64,000 nt of DNA from Halomarina halobia (GCF_029338575.1 NZ_CP119993.1:372001-436000), one strand, 5' to 3'. Positions 17,626 to 26,282 are shown, counted from the stretch's first letter. Made by a program: numbers and translations. Notes: generated by a model from the letters alone, not told the origin.

Positions 17626-18170
17626 AACGGCACCTTTAGCCAGTAGATGAACACTCCCCACACAAGCAGTGCGAACCCGACCGAGTACGCGACGAGCACG
17701 AGGGGCCGTCGCTCCCCGAAGAGGAAGAGCAACACCCCGAGAAAGACACTAGTCGACAGGATAAACCCGAATGTAGCCATTGTGAGGATGTATCCGAGCG
17801 TCAGGATCACTAGCCCGATCGCGGAACGACGATTGAAGTATCGGCGGTTTCCCTCCTCAGACCGAGTGTCCGCCGCATCGGTTGTCTTACGAGCTTCGTG
17901 CTCCCGTCGGTAATCTTCCACGGTTCGTTCGTCACCGTCGATGCTGAACCCGTGTTGGAGCAGAGTGACGACGGCCAACGCCAGCGTGATGTACATCAGC
18001 GGACCGGCGTACATCATCGATTGGTCGGGGAGTCCGCGAGTACCCACGTAGTACACACCCACGAACAGGAGGACGAGCAACGGCAGCAGGAGTTCCCCGG
18101 GGTGGATGGTGATCGTTCTTCCCGATACACCGACGCTAACCGTCCGAAAACGGGAGAGGTTCGTTTTCAT
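17622..18170 (-). CDS. tctB: tripartite tricarboxylate transporter TctB (small permease)
   Basis: A 182-residue protein with four predicted helices (GELLLPLLVLLFVGVYYVG; YITLALAVVTLLQ; IGLVILTLGYILTMATFGF; LVLVAYSVGFALLVWGVFIYW) and a charged central loop. This is the TctB pattern. It lies between tctC and tctA, 20 bp after tctC and overlapping tctA by 4 nt. Confidence 0.88.
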   Translation of the reverse strand: MKTNLSRFRTVSVGVSGRTITIHPGELLLPLLVLLFVGVYYVGTRGLPDQSMMYAGPLMYITLALAVVTLLQHGFSIDGDERTVEDYRREHEARKTTDAADTRSEEGNRRYFNRRSAIGLVILTLGYILTMATFGFILSTSVFLGVLLFLFGERRPLVLVAYSVGFALLVWGVFIYWLKVPL

Positions 18171-18190
18171 CGATACTCGATCAGGGGTGA

Positions 18191-19249
18191 TTAGCCCTGC
18201 TGGAACTCATCGAAGAGCGGTTTGTACTCTCGCATGAATTCCGTGTTCTCGTCCACGATCTCTTGGGTTTTCTCGGGCCCGTTGTACCGGAGGATCTTGT
18301 CGAGGTTCCCCTGCTCCTTCGCTCGCTGCCTGTATTCGTCGGCTTTCATCGCTTCCTCGTAGCTCGTCACTAGCTTTTCGAAGCGATCGGGGTACTCGTC
18401 TTTAAGCCCGCCGGGCGTCACCTGGAGCTTCCACTGCCCCAGTCCCTCCTCGACACGTGGGAGATCCGTCAGCCCGAGCTCCTTGAAGCTCGGAGTGTCG
18501 GGCCAGAGTTCCTGCGGTTCTGGGGTGTGGCTACCTAGCGAGGTGACTTTTCCGATATTGGATGGATTGAACGCCCACGGTTGGTTTACAGCGGCGTCGA
18601 CGTCGCCCGCCAGTACCGCTTGGCGGGTCGGCGTTCCACCCTCCATATTTACCAGCTTCATCTTCACGTCGTAGGTGTCCTTCACGAGAAGGGCCGATAA
18701 GGCCGTGTTTCCGATAGCTGCAGTCGTACCGACTGTGACGCTGTTTTCCTTCGCGTAGTCGATGAACTCCTTCATGTCCTCGTACGGTACGTCCTTCGGT
18801 GCGAACCACATCGTCGGATCCCAGTGGTTGGTCCCGATGAAATCGAAGTCGTCGGCGGTGTAGGGTGCGTCCTGGAACAGCCACGTCGCCTGCATCTGTG
18901 GGAGGTTCCACATGGCGACGGTGTACCCATCGGGGGTCGCGTTGTAGAGGTTCTCGCCGCCGACCTGCGTCGAGCCGCCCGGGTAGTTCTGGACGACGAA
19001 ATTCGCCCCGATCTTCTTCGACCACGTAGGGGTTAACGCGCGAGTCGAGCGGTCGGTCCCGCCACCCTGCGCCCACGGGACGATAACAGTGATTTCCTTG
19101 GAGGGGTAGCTGCCGCCACCGGAATCGTTACCGCCGCCCCCTCCGCCGCCCTCTCCCGGAAGACTTCCCACGCAGCCAGCGAGACCGATCGCCCCGGTGC
19201 CAATACCTGCTTTGATGAACGTTCGTCGGTTCACACGGTGTCCTTTCAT
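18191..19249 (-). CDS. tctC: tripartite tricarboxylate transporter TctC-type binding lipoprotein
   Basis: A 352-residue binding protein. The Tat signal NRRTFIKAG and a lipobox ending at Cys26 are followed by a Gly-rich linker. The Bug/TctC fold is shown by ITVIVPWAQGGGTDRSTRAL near the mature N-terminus, FVVQNYPGGSTQVGGENL and the late GLGQWKLQVTPGGL. The start at 19249 places the signal peptide correctly; an in-frame ATG at 19336 would add 29 residues ahead of it. It is first of a tctCBA operon. The 87-bp leader contains a cluster of TGTCA boxes. Confidence 0.9.
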   Translation of the reverse strand: MKGHRVNRRTFIKAGIGTGAIGLAGCVGSLPGEGGGGGGGNDSGGGSYPSKEITVIVPWAQGGGTDRSTRALTPTWSKKIGANFVVQNYPGGSTQVGGENLYNATPDGYTVAMWNLPQMQATWLFQDAPYTADDFDFIGTNHWDPTMWFAPKDVPYEDMKEFIDYAKENSVTVGTTAAIGNTALSALLVKDTYDVKMKLVNMEGGTPTRQAVLAGDVDAAVNQPWAFNPSNIGKVTSLGSHTPEPQELWPDTPSFKELGLTDLPRVEEGLGQWKLQVTPGGLKDEYPDRFEKLVTSYEEAMKADEYRQRAKEQGNLDKILRYNGPEKTQEIVDENTEFMREYKPLFDEFQQG

Positions 19250-19284
19250 TGCTCGTAGTACCTTCCACCATCTGCATCGGATGC

Positions 19285-19370
19285 TGTCATGGCGAGCCCA
19301 TGACAACATGACACATGGTTGGTATGGTATTGTCAATCACGGGTTTTAATCTTTCGGAATGTCATTGACA
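19285..19370. promoter_or_regulatory. cluster of TGTCA/TGACA half-sites and hairpin upstream of tctC
   Basis: An 8-bp inverted repeat TGTCATGG (19285-19292) / CCATGACA (19298-19305), spacer 5 nt, is followed by TGACA near 19310, TGTCA near 19331 and a near-contiguous palindrome TGTCATTGACA (19360-19370). A TATA-like GATTAAAAC lies between them on the minus strand (about 19343-19351). The region separates tctC from the divergent molybdoenzyme operon, so a regulator binding TGTCA pairs could control both. Confidence 0.45.
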
Positions 19371-19484
19371 CTATCGGCGAGAAATTACCTGTCCTTGAGT
19401 GGTCGCATCGCGTGTACGGTAACGCACCGCCTGCAAAAACGAGAAGTCCAGCGGCGTTCAGTTCTGACAGTCACTCGTCGATAG

Positions 19485-21392
19485 ATGAGCGAACGTGGCT
19501 GTCGTACTCCGCCTCGTACGAGCCCGTTGAGCGCACGGGGAGAAAGTATAAGTCGATCGCTGTCTCTCGCTAGACAACGCGGGTGTATCACTATCACGAA
19601 CTACGGCTTCGTCATCGACAACCGGAAGTGCATCGGCTGTCACGCCTGTACGGTCGCGTGTAAAGCCGAACACGACGACCCTATCGGCGTCAACAAGACG
19701 TGGGTCAAGTACATCGAGAAGGGCGAGTTTCCGAACACGAACCGCAACTTCTCGGTGATGCGCTGCAACCACTGCGACGACTCGCCCTGCACCGACGTCT
19801 GTCCCGTCACGGCACTCTGGGAACGCGAGGACGGCATCGTCGACTTCGATCCCGAGCGCTGTATCGGCTGTAAGGCCTGCATGCAGGGCTGTCCCTACGA
19901 CGCCCTCTACATCGATCCGAACACCGATACGGCCGCCAAATGCAACTACTGCTCCCATCGCGTCGATTCCGGTCGAGAGCCCGCCTGCGTGACCGTCTGT
20001 CCCGAGGACGCCATCATCGCCGGCGACATGGACAATCCCGACACCGAGATCACACAGACGATCGCCGACCAGGAGGTGCAAGCGCGCAAGCCCGAGAAGG
20101 GCACCGAACCGAAACTCTTCTACGTCGACGGCGACGAAGCCTCCGTCACCCCCGGCACCACCGCCCGCGAAGAACACTACATGTGGTCGGACGCGCCTAA
20201 CCAACTCGAGGTTCAGGGCGGGGCGCGCGAGGACTTCGATCTCCAGCGCGCCGCCGAATCACTCGCCGACTCCGACGTCTCGCTCCCCGACGCTTCGACC
20301 GACGCCGAGGCCGACGCTGACGCCCGCACGGACGGGGGCTGCGGATGTGGCGGCGAGTGCGGCTGTGGCGGCAACTGTCGCTGTGGCAGCGGTGGGCAGA
20401 GTCAGGACAGTTCCAATTCCGGTCGTTTCGCCTCCGACGGCGGCTACAGCACCCAGGCCGCGAGCGGCCAGCCCGCCGAGAAGAAATCTAAAACTGAGCA
20501 CGCTTACGAACTGCTCCACGAGGAGGCTCGCCGCGTCTACGACATCGGCGAGAGCCACTACTGCTCGTGGGGCTGGGAAGTCTACTCCTACACGTGGACC
20601 AAGGCCATCGCCGCCGGAGCACTCCTGATCCCCGCGCTGCTCACGCTCGTCGGCGTTATCGAACCGAACGCCGCGCTTATCGGAATCGGTGCGGCCGTCA
20701 GTCTCCTCTTTCTCGGCGTGACAACTGTGCTCCTGATCCTCGATCTCGAACAGCCCCGGCGGTTCCACTGGGTGCTGTTGCGCCCGAACTGGAACTCCTG
20801 GCTCGTCAAAGGCGGCTACATCCTGACGGCCTACGGTGGCTTTCTAACGCTGCTGCTCGCCGCCTGGCTCGCCGGCCTCGACACTCTCGTCACCAACCCT
20901 GTCGTCCTGGCACTGGGTGCTATTGGTGCGACCGCGACGGCGGTCTACACGGCGTTTCTGTTCAGCCAGTCGAAGGGGCGCGATCTCTGGCAGAGTCCGG
21001 CGATGCCGCTGCACATGGTCACGCAGGCCGTCATCGCCGGCGGTGCCGTCACCGCCGCGTTCGGCCTCCTCGCCTTCGATGGCCTCGTGAGTCCCGCCCG
21101 CTGGGTGCTTGCGGCCGGCCTGCTCACACACCTCGCGTTGGTCGGCTCTGAAATCTTCACGCCGCATCAGACCGAGGACGCCGAGGAGGCCGCCGCCCGG
21201 ATCGTCCGCGGGCGCTTCCGCGTACCCTTCTGGGCGGGCGGCGTCGCCGTCGGCATCGCCCTCCCGCTGGTTGCACTTGCGGTTAGTGGGAGCGCCCTCG
21301 TCGTCACGGCCGCTGGGGCGCTCGCGCTCGCCGGCCTGTTCGCCTTCGAGTACTGCTGGATCACCGCCCCGCAAACCATCTCACTTGCGTGA
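19485..21392 (+). CDS. fused DmsB-type FeS subunit and NrfD-like membrane anchor (SoeBC-like)
   Basis: As listed this is 635 residues. An N-terminal four-cluster ferredoxin domain has Cys groups at about 49-59, 94-106, 126-136 and 153-173. A linker with three CxC motifs in tandem (about residues 286-303) leads to a membrane domain of about eight helices resembling NrfD/PsrC from about residue 360. SoeB and SoeC are separate in bacteria; here they are one polypeptide. It would pass electrons from the catalytic subunit to quinone at the cytoplasmic face. The start is doubtful: a TATA box (about 19546-19552) lies inside the first 25 codons, homologous-looking sequence begins at TITNYGFVIDNRKC, and the codon there is ATC (19587), not ATG. 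19485 is the nearest ATG, but the gene may start near 19587. Confidence 0.82.
   Translation: MSERGCRTPPRTSPLSARGESISRSLSLARQRGCITITNYGFVIDNRKCIGCHACTVACKAEHDDPIGVNKTWVKYIEKGEFPNTNRNFSVMRCNHCDDSPCTDVCPVTALWEREDGIVDFDPERCIGCKACMQGCPYDALYIDPNTDTAAKCNYCSHRVDSGREPACVTVCPEDAIIAGDMDNPDTEITQTIADQEVQARKPEKGTEPKLFYVDGDEASVTPGTTAREEHYMWSDAPNQLEVQGGAREDFDLQRAAESLADSDVSLPDASTDAEADADARTDGGCGCGGECGCGGNCRCGSGGQSQDSSNSGRFASDGGYSTQAASGQPAEKKSKTEHAYELLHEEARRVYDIGESHYCSWGWEVYSYTWTKAIAAGALLIPALLTLVGVIEPNAALIGIGAAVSLLFLGVTTVLLILDLEQPRRFHWVLLRPNWNSWLVKGGYILTAYGGFLTLLLAAWLAGLDTLVTNPVVLALGAIGATATAVYTAFLFSQSKGRDLWQSPAMPLHMVTQAVIAGGAVTAAFGLLAFDGLVSPARWVLAAGLLTHLALVGSEIFTPHQTEDAEEAAARIVRGRFRVPFWAGGVAVGIALPLVALAVSGSALVVTAAGALALAGLFAFEYCWITAPQTISLA
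19546..19552 (+). promoter_or_regulatory. TATA box inside the annotated 5' end of the SoeBC-like gene
   Basis: GTATAAG within AAAGTATAAGTCG would start transcription near 19575, downstream of the only upstream ATG (19485). It argues for a start codon at about 19587-19593, where only ATC codons exist in frame. Confidence 0.5.
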
Positions 21393-21398
21393 TAGATC

Positions 21399-24300
21399 AT
21401 GGGACAGGACTTCACTCCGAGTCGCATTGAGCGGGTGGCCGAGAAGCTCGGTCTCCTCTCGAATCGCACCGAACAGACGACTAAACAACGCCAGCGCCGC
21501 AAGGCCGACGCCGACCGCGTCGATCCCATCGCCCCCGAGGGCCACCTCGGGAGTTACCCGGAGCCGAGCCAGTGGCACGACTGGACCGAGTACGATTCGA
21601 GTGGTGAGCCCACGGAGTACTCACTGGTACCCACGGCCTGTTTCAACTGCGAGGCGGGCTGTGGATTGCTGACGTACATAAACAAGGAGACGGGCGAGAT
21701 CCGCAAGATCGAGGGCAACCCCGAGCATCCGGGCAGCCGCGGGCGCAACTGCGCAAAGGGGCCGGCCACCGTCAACCAGATCAACGACCCCCAGCGCATC
21801 CTCCATCCGCTGAAGCGGGACGGGCCCCGGGGCAGCGGCCAGTGGACGCGGGTGGGCTGGGATGAAGCGCTCGAGGACATCGCCGGGGCGATGCGTGAGG
21901 CCATCACCGATGATCGGGAAAACGAGATCACCTACCACGTGGGCCGGCCCGGTCACGAGGAGTACATGGATCGGGTGATCGACGCGTGGGGCCTCGACGG
22001 CCACAATTCCCACACGAACATCTGTTCGGCGGGCGCTCGTGCGGGCTATGCCTTCTGGCACAAGTACGACCGGCCGAGCGCCGACTTCGCCAACGCCGAA
22101 TTCATCCTGCTGCTGTCTGCCCATCTCGAATCGGGGCACTACTTCAACCCTCACGCCCAGCGCATCATGGAGGGCATCCTCGAAGGCGGCCAACTCGCCG
22201 TGCTGGATCCGCGACTCTCGAACACGGCGGCGATGTCCGACTACTGGCTCCCGACCCAGCCGGGAAGCGAAGCGGCCGTTCTGCTGGCGATGGCGAACGT
22301 CATCCTCGACGAAGGACTGTACGACGCCGCGTTCATGGAGCGGTGGGTCAACTGGCAGCAGTTCCTCGACGCCGAATACCCCGAGCGACCGCGCACCTTC
22401 GAGGAGTACATCCGCATCCTTCGGGAGGTGTACGCCGAGTTCACGCCCGCGTACGCCGAGGCGGAGAGCGGCGTCGCCGCCGAGACGATCCGGACGGTCG
22501 CGCGGAAGATCGGCGTGGCGGGCGATCGCTTCGCGAGTCACATCTGGCGGTCGGCCGCCTCGGGCAACCTCGGGGGGTGGCAGGTCTCGCGCACGCTGCA
22601 CTTCCTCTCCGTGCTGACCGGATCGGTGGGAACGAAGGGCGGGACGTCGCCGAACGCCTGGCACAAATATGACCCGCACTTGCCGAACGACCCCCCGCGT
22701 CAGCGATTGTGGGACGAACTCCAACTCCCCGTCGAGTACCCGTTCGCCCACTACGAGATGAGCTTCCTGCTGCCGTACTTCCTGAAGGAGGGTCGAGGGA
22801 AGCTGTCGGTGTACTTCACGCGCGTGTTCAATCCCGTCTATACGTATCCGGACGGGTTTTCGTGGATCGAGGCGCTCACCGACGAGGAGAAGGTAGGCCT
22901 GCACGTGGCGCTCACTCCCACGTGGAACGAGACGGCGTACTTCGCCGATTACGTCCTCCCGATGGGCCATTCGCCCGAACGCCACGACATCCAGAGCCAG
23001 GAGACCCACGCGGGCACGTGGGTGACCTACCGTCAGCCGGTATTGCGCGAGTACGCCGAGCGCGACGGCGAGGCGATCGAGCGGACCTACGAGGCGAATC
23101 CGGGGGAGGTGTGGGAGGAAGACGAGTTCTGGCTGGACCTCTCCTGGCGGCTCGATCCGGACGGCGAGCTCGGTATCCGGGAGTACTTCGAGTCACCCTA
23201 TCGGGAGGGAGACGACGGCGAGGCGGTGCAGATGACGGTCGACGAGTACTACAAGTACGTCTTCGAACACGACGACCGCCTCTGTGAGGTCGCCGCCGCC
23301 CACGACATGGAGCCCTTGGAGTACATGAAACACCACGGGGCGTTCGAAGCCTCGACTAACGACTACGAGCTTCACGAACAACCGCTCGATCCCGACGTGC
23401 TGAACCAGGCGGACGTAGTGGTCGACGAGTACGGGACGATCCACCGCGTACTCGACGACGCGCCCCTCGCCGTCACGGCGAACGGTGGTCGTGTCGAACA
23501 CGACCACGAGAGCGACGACGATCGAGGATACGAATATGATACGGTAGCTGTAGAGACGCTCGACGGCGTCGAGACGGAGGTGCTGGGCGTGATGATCGAC
23601 GGCGAACCCAAGCAGGGGTTCCCGTCACCGACGGGCAAACAGCAGTTCTACTCCAAGACGCTGGCGGAGTGGGGCTGGGACGCCCCGGAATACACGCTGC
23701 CGCACTACCTCAAATCGCACGTCCATCCCGAGAACATCGACTACGAGAACGGCGAGTTGGTGCTGGTGCCGACGTTCCGGCTGCCGACGCAGATCCACTC
23801 GCGCTCGTCGAACTCGAAGTGGCTCGAGGAGATCAGTCACAACAACCCGGTGTGGGTTCACACGAAGGACGCCGCGCGCCTGGGGTTGGAGACGGGCGAT
23901 CTGTGTCGGGTGGAGACGGAGATCGGCTACTTCGTCAACGAGGTGTGGGTGACCGAATCGATCAAGCCGGGGATCGTCGCCATGTCCCACCACATGGGCC
24001 AGTGGAAAGTCAACCGCGAGGAGGCTGACTCGGACGTCGAAGAGGGGGGAGACGGGTTCGGCAAGGTGACGGTGGATCTTCACCAGGAAGAGAATCAGTG
24101 GGGGATGCGCCAGGCCGAGGGGATTACGCCCTTCGAGAGCACCGACCCTGACAGCGAGCGGGTCTGGTGGACCGACGGCGGCGTCGCCCAGAACCTCACC
24201 CACGCACCGCATCCCGATCCGATCTCGGGGATGCACTGCTGGCACCAGACGGTCACGGTGCGCCCGGCACAGGCGGACGACTACTACGGGGACATCTACG

Positions 24301-24515
24301 TCGACACTGACCGGGCGTTCGAGATCTACCGGGAGTGGCTCGAGGAGACGCAGCCCGCCCCGGGACCGGACGGATTGCGCCGACCCAAGTGGCTCAAACG
24401 CCCCATCGCCCCGCCCACCACCCCCGGCGAGGACGACGCGTGGTACGTCGACGGGCCGGTCGGTCGCCACGAGCGGTGGGATCCGGACGCGAAGACGACC
24501 GAGGACGACGAATGA
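21399..24515 (+). CDS. molybdopterin oxidoreductase catalytic subunit, candidate sulfite dehydrogenase SoeA
   Basis: A 1038-residue Mo-bisPGD enzyme of the DMSO reductase superfamily. The N-terminal [4Fe-4S] site is visible as Cys81, Cys84, Cys88 and Cys118. The core includes SAHLESGHYFNPHAQRIMEG, LAVLDPRLSNTAAMSDYWLP and HVALTPTWNETAYFADYVLP, and the C-terminal cofactor-binding part includes RLPTQIHSRSSNSKWLEEIS. There is no Tat signal, so it should work in the cytoplasm, as SoeA does and unlike most haloarchaeal DMSO/TMAO/nitrate reductases. It starts 7 bp after the SoeBC-like gene. With Xsc nearby producing sulfite, oxidation of sulfite to sulfate is the most economical role. Polysulfide, thiosulfate or other substrates remain possible. 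Confidence 0.85.
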   Translation: MGQDFTPSRIERVAEKLGLLSNRTEQTTKQRQRRKADADRVDPIAPEGHLGSYPEPSQWHDWTEYDSSGEPTEYSLVPTACFNCEAGCGLLTYINKETGEIRKIEGNPEHPGSRGRNCAKGPATVNQINDPQRILHPLKRDGPRGSGQWTRVGWDEALEDIAGAMREAITDDRENEITYHVGRPGHEEYMDRVIDAWGLDGHNSHTNICSAGARAGYAFWHKYDRPSADFANAEFILLLSAHLESGHYFNPHAQRIMEGILEGGQLAVLDPRLSNTAAMSDYWLPTQPGSEAAVLLAMANVILDEGLYDAAFMERWVNWQQFLDAEYPERPRTFEEYIRILREVYAEFTPAYAEAESGVAAETIRTVARKIGVAGDRFASHIWRSAASGNLGGWQVSRTLHFLSVLTGSVGTKGGTSPNAWHKYDPHLPNDPPRQRLWDELQLPVEYPFAHYEMSFLLPYFLKEGRGKLSVYFTRVFNPVYTYPDGFSWIEALTDEEKVGLHVALTPTWNETAYFADYVLPMGHSPERHDIQSQETHAGTWVTYRQPVLREYAERDGEAIERTYEANPGEVWEEDEFWLDLSWRLDPDGELGIREYFESPYREGDDGEAVQMTVDEYYKYVFEHDDRLCEVAAAHDMEPLEYMKHHGAFEASTNDYELHEQPLDPDVLNQADVVVDEYGTIHRVLDDAPLAVTANGGRVEHDHESDDDRGYEYDTVAVETLDGVETEVLGVMIDGEPKQGFPSPTGKQQFYSKTLAEWGWDAPEYTLPHYLKSHVHPENIDYENGELVLVPTFRLPTQIHSRSSNSKWLEEISHNNPVWVHTKDAARLGLETGDLCRVETEIGYFVNEVWVTESIKPGIVAMSHHMGQWKVNREEADSDVEEGGDGFGKVTVDLHQEENQWGMRQAEGITPFESTDPDSERVWWTDGGVAQNLTHAPHPDPISGMHCWHQTVTVRPAQADDYYGDIYVDTDRAFEIYREWLEETQPAPGPDGLRRPKWLKRPIAPPTTPGEDDAWYVDGPVGRHERWDPDAKTTEDDE

Positions 24516-25699
24516 CGGAGCCCGCCCCCGGTTCGACAGCAGAGCGCGTCAGACAGGCGCTCGCCACCGCCGAGATCGGCCGTGGAGATCTTTTCGGCGA
24601 CCTCGCCGAACTCGATGGTATCGGGGCGGTGGACGTCGCCGCCGGGGTCGCGCACGTCGAGATCACGCTTCCGGTCCCGGACGCGGGGATTCGCGCGCGG
24701 ATCGAGGGGGAGATCGCCGACGCGGCCACGGCCGTCCCCGGCGTCGAGACGGTTGTGTGTGGGTGGCGGGCTGACCCTGCGGACGCGGGCGAGCGCGTCG
24801 CATTCATCCCAGATGTCAAGAACGTCATCGCGATTTCGAGCGGGAAGGGCGGGGTCGGCAAGAGCACCGTCGCGGCGAACCTCGCCGTTGCACTCGCGGA
24901 CGCGGGGGCGGCCGTCGGCCTACTCGACGCGGACATCTACGGCCCGAACGCGCCGGCGTTACTGGGCCTCTCTGACGCCTCGCCGCGGACGACACACCGG
25001 GACGACCTCGTCCCACGTGAAGCCCACGGGGTTAAGGTAATGAGCATGGGTTTTCTCGTCGGCGAGGACGATCCGATCATCTGGCGGGGGCCGATCGTCG
25101 ACGACGTGCTCAAGCAGCTGTTCGGCGACGTGCGATGGGGCGATCTCGACTACCTCGTCGTGGACCTTCCGCCGGGGACGGGCGATACCCAACTCTCGCT
25201 GGTGCAACACCTGCCGGTGACAGGGGCGGTGATCGTCACGACCCCACAGTCGGTCGCCGTCGACGACGCGCGACGAGGACTGCGCATGTTCGCGAAGTAC
25301 GGCGTGCCGATCCTGGGGGTCGTTGAGAACATGAGCGGCTTCACGTGCACCGACTGTGGGCACGAACACGCGATCTTCGGGGGGGAGGGTGGGACGCGCC
25401 TCGCCGAGGAGTTCGAGATCCCGGTACTCGGTCGGCTTCCACTCGATCCCGCCGTTGGGGTTCTGTCCGAGCAATCGGAACCGGACGAACGGGGTGTTAC
25501 TCTGCCGCTGGTCGGGCGGTTAGCCCTCCCTCGCTCACAGGAGCACCGCGAGCAGGGTGGCCGATTCCCTCCTATCGCCCTCCGCGAGGACGGAGCAGGA
25601 TACGGGGGCGGGACGCGGGGTGCGGCGCGAACGATGGCGACGGCCGTCGCGGCGCGCGTAAACGCTCTGGCTCGACAGTCCGCACTACTGGATGAATAG
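24512..25699 (+). CDS. Mrp/NBP35-type P-loop ATPase (FeS cluster carrier)
   Basis: A 395-residue protein. Residues 1-95 form a MIP18/DUF59-like domain, followed by the ParA/MinD-type ATPase with the deviant P-loop SSGKGGVGKST (about 110-120), LLDADIYGPNAPALLGL, VDLPPGTGDTQLSL and the conserved CxxC pair (TCTDCGHEH, about residue 279). Mrp proteins carry and insert Fe-S clusters. The ATG overlaps the stop of the molybdoenzyme gene in an ATGA, so the products are coupled and it probably matures that FeS-rich complex. Residues past about 320 contain a Pro/Gly-rich stretch (GRFPPIALREDGAGYGGG) unusual for the family. Confidence 0.88.
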   Translation: MTEPAPGSTAERVRQALATAEIGRGDLFGDLAELDGIGAVDVAAGVAHVEITLPVPDAGIRARIEGEIADAATAVPGVETVVCGWRADPADAGERVAFIPDVKNVIAISSGKGGVGKSTVAANLAVALADAGAAVGLLDADIYGPNAPALLGLSDASPRTTHRDDLVPREAHGVKVMSMGFLVGEDDPIIWRGPIVDDVLKQLFGDVRWGDLDYLVVDLPPGTGDTQLSLVQHLPVTGAVIVTTPQSVAVDDARRGLRMFAKYGVPILGVVENMSGFTCTDCGHEHAIFGGEGGTRLAEEFEIPVLGRLPLDPAVGVLSEQSEPDERGVTLPLVGRLALPRSQEHREQGGRFPPIALREDGAGYGGGTRGAARTMATAVAARVNALARQSALLDE

Positions 25700-25841
25700 G
25701 TGCGAGCATAGGGCATTTTGCGGTTGAGACGGCAGGTATGACACATATTCTACACAGTGATATAATGTAACTTTCTGAGGGCCTGGTTCGTGAGAGGACG
25801 TTAGCTATTTGTACTCCTCTAAATAACACAGACGGAGACAC

Positions 25842-26282
25842 ATGACAATTGTAGTCGCGGTCGACCGGACAGATCACGGAACACCGATCGTTAAGGAGGG
25901 GCACACGCTCGCGGAGGCGTTCGAAGACGAGTTACGCGTCGTCCACGTTCTCAGTCAATCTGAACTCCGGGACATTGAAGAGCATAACGTGGAGGATACG
26001 GGACATCCTGCCGGTCAGGACGAAGTCAAGGAAATCGCGGCCGAGATCGCGTCTGACATCGCGAGCGAGGTGACGGACGAGTTTGAGGCCGTCGGCTTAA
26101 TCGGCGAGGCCGCTAAGCGCATCGTTCGGTACGCAGAGACGACGGATGCACGGTACTTAGTACTCGGGGGGCGCAAGCGGACGCCGATCGGGAAGGCGGT
26201 CTTCGGCAGTGTCACCCAGTCAGTACTACTGAATGCCGACTGCCCGGTCGTCACCGTACTTCGGAGGGAAGGCTCTGAGTGA
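25842..26282 (+). CDS. universal stress protein (UspA family)
   Basis: A 146-residue single Usp domain: TIVVAVDRTDHG at the N-terminus, LRVVHVLSQ, and the ATP-binding C-terminal motif GGRKRTPIGKAVFGSVTQSV followed by CPVVTV. Usp proteins bind ATP and are stress-linked. TRAP and other transporter clusters in haloarchaea often carry one. It is followed 54 bp later by a conserved small protein gene. Confidence 0.92.
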   Translation: MTIVVAVDRTDHGTPIVKEGHTLAEAFEDELRVVHVLSQSELRDIEEHNVEDTGHPAGQDEVKEIAAEIASDIASEVTDEFEAVGLIGEAAKRIVRYAETTDARYLVLGGRKRTPIGKAVFGSVTQSVLLNADCPVVTVLRREGSE

